47,211 bases of DNA. Origin: an uncultured Oscillospiraceae bacterium (GTDB lineage: Bacteria > Bacillota > Clostridia > Oscillospirales > Ruminococcaceae). The position numbers were made by a program, and so were the translations under genes. The stretch is from NCBI GenBank assembly GCA_900546885.1, contig UREN01000009.1, positions 1 through 47,211 on the forward strand, read 5' to 3'. The first letter of the stretch is position 1. Each line of letters opens with the position of its first letter. Below, in pieces: positions 43,808 to 47,211 of the stretch. Below the pieces are notes generated by a model. It had not been told where the DNA came from. It saw only the letters and a program-made list of their open reading frames with translations, and did no database searches.

Positions 43808-44476
43808 TCAGTGCGCCAGTTTTGCGCGCACGGCGCGCGCCAGCGCCGCATACGATTCTTCCAGAGAAAGGCCCGTGGTATCCACCAGAATGGCGTCCTG
43901 CGCCTGCTTCAGCGGGCGCACCGCGCGGTGAGAGTCATCCCAATCCCGTTTTTCCACGTCTGCCAGCACCGTGGCGTAGGGCACAGTTTCCCCCTTGGCG
44001 CACAGCTCTTTCCAGCGGCGCTGTGCGCGCTCGGCGCTGGAGGCGGTGAGAAAGATCTTCACCTGGGCATTGGGCAAAATGGCCGTGCCCACATCGCGCC
44101 CGTCCATCACCACGTCATTCGTCTGCGCCATGCCGCGCTGCAAGCCAAGCAGATGGTCCCGCACCGGAAGGAACGCCGACACGCCGGAAGCCGCCATGCC
44201 CACCTCTTCCGCACGCACGGCCTGGGTGACGTCTTTCCCATTCAAATAAATATGCTGCGTGCCGCCCTCGTACGAAAGGCGAATGTCAATCTCGCCCAAA
44301 AGGGCCTGCACGGCCTCGCCGTCCTTCGGGGGCACGCCCTTTTGCAGCGCATACAGCCCCACGGCGCGAAACATGGCGCCTGTGTCCACATACACATAGC
44401 CAAGCTCTTTGGCAAGGCGGCGGGCAAGGGTAGACTTTCCGGCCCCGGACGGGCCATCGATGGCAATGGATATCAT
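43808..44476 (-). CDS. cmk: Cytidylate kinase, 222 aa
   Basis: CMP/dCMP plus ATP to CDP/dCDP. P-loop GPSGAGKST (8-16), NMP-binding DTGAMFRAVGLYAL, and DGRDVGTAILPNAQVKIFLTA are typical. Start at MISIAIDGPSGAGKS with AGAGGAAAAC upstream. Follows the BaiN-like gene by 64 nt. Cytoplasmic. Confidence 0.96.
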   Translation of the reverse strand: MISIAIDGPSGAGKSTLARRLAKELGYVYVDTGAMFRAVGLYALQKGVPPKDGEAVQALLGEIDIRLSYEGGTQHIYLNGKDVTQAVRAEEVGMAASGVSAFLPVRDHLLGLQRGMAQTNDVVMDGRDVGTAILPNAQVKIFLTASSAERAQRRWKELCAKGETVPYATVLADVEKRDWDDSHRAVRPLKQAQDAILVDTTGLSLEESYAALARAVRAKLAH

Positions 44477-44540
44477 CTGTTTTCCTCTTTTCTTCTGTGC
44501 GGTCTGTGCGGCCTGCAGGCGCACGCTGCCCCGGCGGGGC

Positions 44541-45776
44541 TTAGGCCGGAATATGCAATGCCGCGGCCTTGGCCGTGGCAAAGGCAATGCCAAGGTTATA
44601 GCCGCCGGTGTAGGCGTCCACATCCAGCACTTCCCCGGCAAAATACAGCCCGGCGCACAGCCGGCTTTCCATGGTTTTGGGGTCCACCTGTTTTGTGTCC
44701 ACCCCGCCGCTGGTGATGACGGCATGGGCCAGGCTGCCCTTTTCTTTTATCTCAATGGGCAGCGCCTTTAAAAGCGTGCACAGCGCCCGGCGCTCGGCGC
44801 GCGTAAGCTGGTTCACCCTTTTTTCAGGCGGCACGCCCCACATGGCCAGCACCTGTGCGCGCATGGAAGCGGGCAGCAGCCCGTCCAGCGCGTGGGCCGC
44901 CTGCCGATTTGCCAGGGCGGAAAAATCGCGCAGCACGCGCGCTTCCAGCTGCTCGGCGCTGAGGGCTGGCTTTAAATCGATGGTGAGACGGTAGGGATAC
45001 TTGTTCATGTCCCGGATATGGGCCGAGGCCGAAAGCACCAGCGGGCCAGAGACGCCAAAATGGGTGAACAGCATTTCGCCCTGCTCGCAAAATACGGGCC
45101 TGGCGCCCTCCCACAATGTGAGGGCCACATTTTTCAGTGCAAGCCCCTGCATGTGCTTTGCCACATCGCCCTTTTCCACCAGTGCCACAAGGCTGGGCTG
45201 GGGCGGCACCACGGTGTGCCCGGCCGCCTTGGCAAAGCGGTAGCCGTCGCCTGTGGAGCCCGTCGCCTGATACGACACACCGCCTGTGGCCACCACTACG
45301 GCACCGGCGCGGTATTCCTGCCCGCTTTGGCCGCGCACGCCGCGCACGCGCTTTGCACCATCTTCCTGCTGAAACAAAAGCGCCTGTGCGCCGTCGTACA
45401 CAATGTGCGCCCCCTGTGCAAAGCGCACAAGGGCCGCAAGGATGTCCCGCGAGGAATCGCTTTGCGGAAACACGCGCCGCCCGCGCTCCACCTTCAAAGG
45501 CACGCCCAGCTCGTCTTCAAACAGGGCCATCACCTGCGCGGGCGGGCAGGCCGCCAGCGCGGAATATAAAAAGCGCGGGTTGCGCCGCACATGCTTCAAA
45601 AACTCCTGTTCGTCACAGGCATTTGTCAGGTTACAGCGCCCCTTGCCGGTAATAAGCAGCTTTCTGCCGGGCGTGGGCATGTGCTCCAGCACCGTCACCC
45701 GGTGGCCCGCACGCACGGCCCACCCGGCGCAGAACAGCCCGGCGGCGCCCGCGCCTATGATGACAACGTCGGCCAT
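44541..45776 (-). CDS. BaiN/HI0933-family flavoprotein (NAD(P)/FAD-dependent oxidoreductase), 411 aa
   Basis: FAD-binding GAGAAG (8-13) in MADVVIIGAGAAGLFCAG, followed by GRKLLITGKGRCNLTN, the diagnostic motif of this family, and a C-terminal GGVDTKQVDPKTMES and GYNLGIAFATAKAAA. Some members were described as BaiN-like bile acid reductases, but most are of unknown function, so the name is family-level. ATG has GGGGGG upstream. First gene of the cmk-plsC-ispH run, with a promoter at 45835-45863. Confidence 0.88.
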   Translation of the reverse strand: MADVVIIGAGAAGLFCAGWAVRAGHRVTVLEHMPTPGRKLLITGKGRCNLTNACDEQEFLKHVRRNPRFLYSALAACPPAQVMALFEDELGVPLKVERGRRVFPQSDSSRDILAALVRFAQGAHIVYDGAQALLFQQEDGAKRVRGVRGQSGQEYRAGAVVVATGGVSYQATGSTGDGYRFAKAAGHTVVPPQPSLVALVEKGDVAKHMQGLALKNVALTLWEGARPVFCEQGEMLFTHFGVSGPLVLSASAHIRDMNKYPYRLTIDLKPALSAEQLEARVLRDFSALANRQAAHALDGLLPASMRAQVLAMWGVPPEKRVNQLTRAERRALCTLLKALPIEIKEKGSLAHAVITSGGVDTKQVDPKTMESRLCAGLYFAGEVLDVDAYTGGYNLGIAFATAKAAALHIPA

Positions 45777-45834
45777 GGCGCACGCCCCCCTTTCCGCTTT
45801 CCGTCGAAACCGCCCGAACCCACAATTATTTTGT

Positions 45835-45863
45835 ATTATATCCCATTTTCCCTTTCGCCGCAA
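45835..45863 (-). promoter_or_regulatory. Promoter of the BaiN-like/cmk/plsC/ispH-S1 operon
   Basis: Minus-strand TTGCGG (45863-45858), 17-bp spacer, TATAAT (45840-45835). About 60 nt to the ATG. The remaining sequence to 46059 shows no gene. Confidence 0.7.
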
Positions 45864-46059
45864 GGCCGCATATGGCACACAGCCTTCGGCCAGCACGCCG
45901 CCTGCCTTTTCCCTGTTTGCCTTTGCTTGCCGCTGCAAGCCCGTTGTTTCCATTTTCCGGCCCGTCCCGACGGCGTGCTGGCCCCACCCGGCGCGCCACC
46001 GCTTCTGCCCGGCTTATAAAAAAGCAGCCACTTGAAAAAGCGGCCGCCCGTTGCATATC

Positions 46060-46517
46060 CTATTTGTTCTTTTTTCTGCTTTTCCATGTCTTGTACAGAA
46101 TATCCTTTAAAACCAGCATGGCGTCCTGCTCCCCGTAATGATATTTCGTGCGCAGTTCATCCAGCATGGACCCCAATTTGCAGGCATAGCTTTGTGCATC
46201 CACTTCCGCCTGATAGCGAAGCAAAATGGGGTATTTCTTTCCCCATGCGCTTGTCCAGTTGATGGTTTTCTCTGCCTGCTCGTCCGTTTTCGCAATGGCC
46301 TCCTGTATCTCGCTTAACTCCACATCAAAAGAGAGCAGTTCATCCAGTGTAATGCCATACAGCAGTGCCATTTTTTTAGCCTGGTAAATGTCCGGCACTG
46401 TCTCGTCCGTCTCCCATTCGAAATTGTCTGCCGGCTTACGCCCAGCTTTTCCGCCACGTCCTCCTGTGAGAGGCCGCGTTTTTTTCTTGCCTGAAACAGG
46501 CTGTTTCCCAAATTCAT
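46060..46517 (-). pseudogene. Frameshifted XRE-type transcriptional regulator
   Basis: The gene starts at 46517 (GGAGGG upstream) with an HTH of the XRE family, RKKRGLSQEDVAEKLGVSRQ, then breaks after QTISN into a different frame. The other frame continues with WETDETVPDIYQAKKMALLY and GITLDELLSFD, which is what follows an XRE HTH. Together they give about 152 aa. One missing A in the run TCGAAATGG (seen as TCGAATGG, near 46417-46418) explains the break: QTISK-WETDETVPD would be restored. The C-terminal part (about 90 aa, helical) is not recognised. Real mutation or sequencing error cannot be told apart here. Confidence 0.75.
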
Positions 46518-46647
46518 TGTTCATCCCTCCACGGATTTCTTGTGCAGTTTTTATAATATCTCCTGCCGGGCCTTTTTTCCACCAATTGTTCTTTCCATAT
46601 TCGCCCGTCTTTCGGGCATCGGAGTGCAAAGCCGCAGCCGTGCAAGG

Positions 46648-46677
46648 TTGCACAGGGCGGGGCCCGAATGGTATAAT
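46648..46677 (+). promoter_or_regulatory. Promoter of the right-end membrane protein gene
   Basis: TTGCAC (46648-46653), 18-bp spacer, TATAAT (46672-46677), about 100 nt upstream of the start codon. Confidence 0.65.
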
Positions 46678-46686
46678 AGCAAAAAA

Positions 46687-46767
46687 TGCCGCCCTGCAAA
46701 ACGCTTTTCCGGCAGGCCGGGCGGCAACAGGCACGGTGTGCAGTGCCCGGCCGTGCGCCGCACCGTG
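46687..46767 (+). promoter_or_regulatory. Two leader hairpins before the right-end gene
   Basis: TGCCGCCC (46687-46694) pairs with GGGCGGCA (46719-46726), and CACGGTG (46732-46738) pairs with CACCGTG (46761-46767). The second ends exactly at the AGGAGG ribosome binding site (46768-46773), so it could affect translation. Confidence 0.4.
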
Positions 46768-46777
46768 AGGAGGGACC

Positions 46778-47211
46778 ATGTGGATGAAAATAAGCTTAAA
46801 GCGCGATATCAGCGCCAAACTTCTGTGGGGGCTGGCCCTGGCGGCCGTGGCGGTAAAACTGATTTTGTGCAGCCAGCAGCTGTTCGAGGCAGTGCCACTT
46901 GCTTCCACCATAGACGACGGGCTGATGATGCGCCTTGCCACAAGCATTCGCGAAGGGAACTGGCTGGGGGAATATGACTACCTCACGCTGGGCAAGCACA
47001 GCTTTTTTGCCCTGTGGCTGGCCTTTTTAAACGTGCTGCATGTGAACTTCCTTGTGGGCGGCCAGCTTTTGTACGCCGCGGCCTGCCTGGTGCTGCTGGC
47101 CGCCGTGAAGCCGCTTTTCCGCACCAACGCCGCGCGCGGGCTTGTGTTTCTGGCGGTGCTGTGGCTGCCCGCCAGCTGGGCGCAGTTCACGCTGCGCGTA
47201 TACCGCGACAA
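46778..47211 (+). CDS. Partial GT-C-like polytopic membrane protein (runs off the window)
   Basis: Open frame of 144 codons to the window edge, start ATG with AGGAGG four bases upstream (a second ATG lies two codons on). It begins MWMKISLKRDISAKLLWG, then a membrane segment, then a loop with STIDDGLMMRLATSIREG and NWLGEYDYLTLGKHSFF. The acidic pair DD in the first outside loop and the following hydrophobic segments are as in GT-C glycosyltransferases of Clostridia. The C-terminal part is missing, so the function is only suggested. It has a clear promoter and leader. Confidence 0.65.
   Translation, partial: MWMKISLKRDISAKLLWGLALAAVAVKLILCSQQLFEAVPLASTIDDGLMMRLATSIREGNWLGEYDYLTLGKHSFFALWLAFLNVLHVNFLVGGQLLYAAACLVLLAAVKPLFRTNAARGLVFLAVLWLPASWAQFTLRVYRD

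Noticed and set aside
41168..44716. 1182-codon open frame on the plus strand
   Set aside because: It is fully antisense to ispH-S1, plsC and cmk, all certain genes. It is rich in His, Arg and Ala as expected from reverse-strand reading of G+C-rich codons and has no SD.
46518..46947. Upstream part of the long minus-strand frame ending at 46060
   Set aside because: It has no SD and overlaps the promoter, leader and start of the right-end gene. Only the part after the frameshift is real XRE sequence.
1..47211. CRISPR array, tRNA or rRNA genes, insertion sequences, prophage
   Set aside because: No regularly spaced repeats, no cloverleaf-like sequence, no transposase or integrase motifs were seen on either strand.

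Overview
This window reads as chromosomal core DNA from a G+C-rich member of the Bacillota, class Clostridia, most likely an Oscillospiraceae/Ruminococcaceae-type gut anaerobe. The evidence is the Firmicutes-type gene order of one long S10-spc-alpha ribosomal operon, an IspH-ribosomal protein S1 fusion beside cmk and plsC, a zinc-type S14 and adenylate kinase, RqcH, TrmK/Nif3, strong AGGAGG ribosome binding sites and consensus sigma-A promoters. I see no rRNA or tRNA genes, no insertion sequences, prophage or CRISPR array. The genus call is inference.

Layout. Nearly everything is on the minus strand. Positions 32-4078 hold an ABC transporter pair with a PH-like membrane protein and a GT-C-type mannosyltransferase, behind a consensus promoter with an 18-bp inverted repeat. 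Positions 4237-6716 hold a patatin-like phospholipase, a Kef-type antiporter and a PII-like protein. Positions 6848-9133 hold an orphan 65-aa gene, a flavodoxin/MarR pair, a divergent GNAT gene and a small membrane protein. Positions 9207-13393 hold a transglutaminase/DUF58/MoxR cassette, followed by xpt.

Positions 14467-30005 are the ribosomal super-operon, rpsJ to rplQ, with secY, adk, map, infA and rpoA embedded. It has its own promoter, a roughly 310-nt structured leader and a terminator after rplQ. Its L30 protein carries an unusual ~88-residue Ala/Lys/Pro-rich N-terminal extension.

Positions 30421-38396 hold a second GT-C glycosyltransferase, rqcH (with Glu in place of the Asp of the DR motif), nif3-like, trmK, a DUF1858 redox protein, a co-translated pair of unknown acidic membrane proteins, an SDR reductase and tadA. 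Positions 38407-45776 hold a CPBP protease-like protein, a lipoprotein made of five repeats, and the ispH-S1/plsC/cmk/BaiN-like operon. The right end has a frameshifted XRE regulator and the start of a third GT-C-like membrane protein that runs off the window.

No obviously new multi-gene defence or biosynthetic system is visible. The features most worth a second look are the L30 extension, the structured leader and rpsJ-rplC spacer, the five-repeat lipoprotein, the paired unknown membrane proteins, the PII-like/antiporter couple, the RqcH substitution and two operator-like palindromes at promoters.
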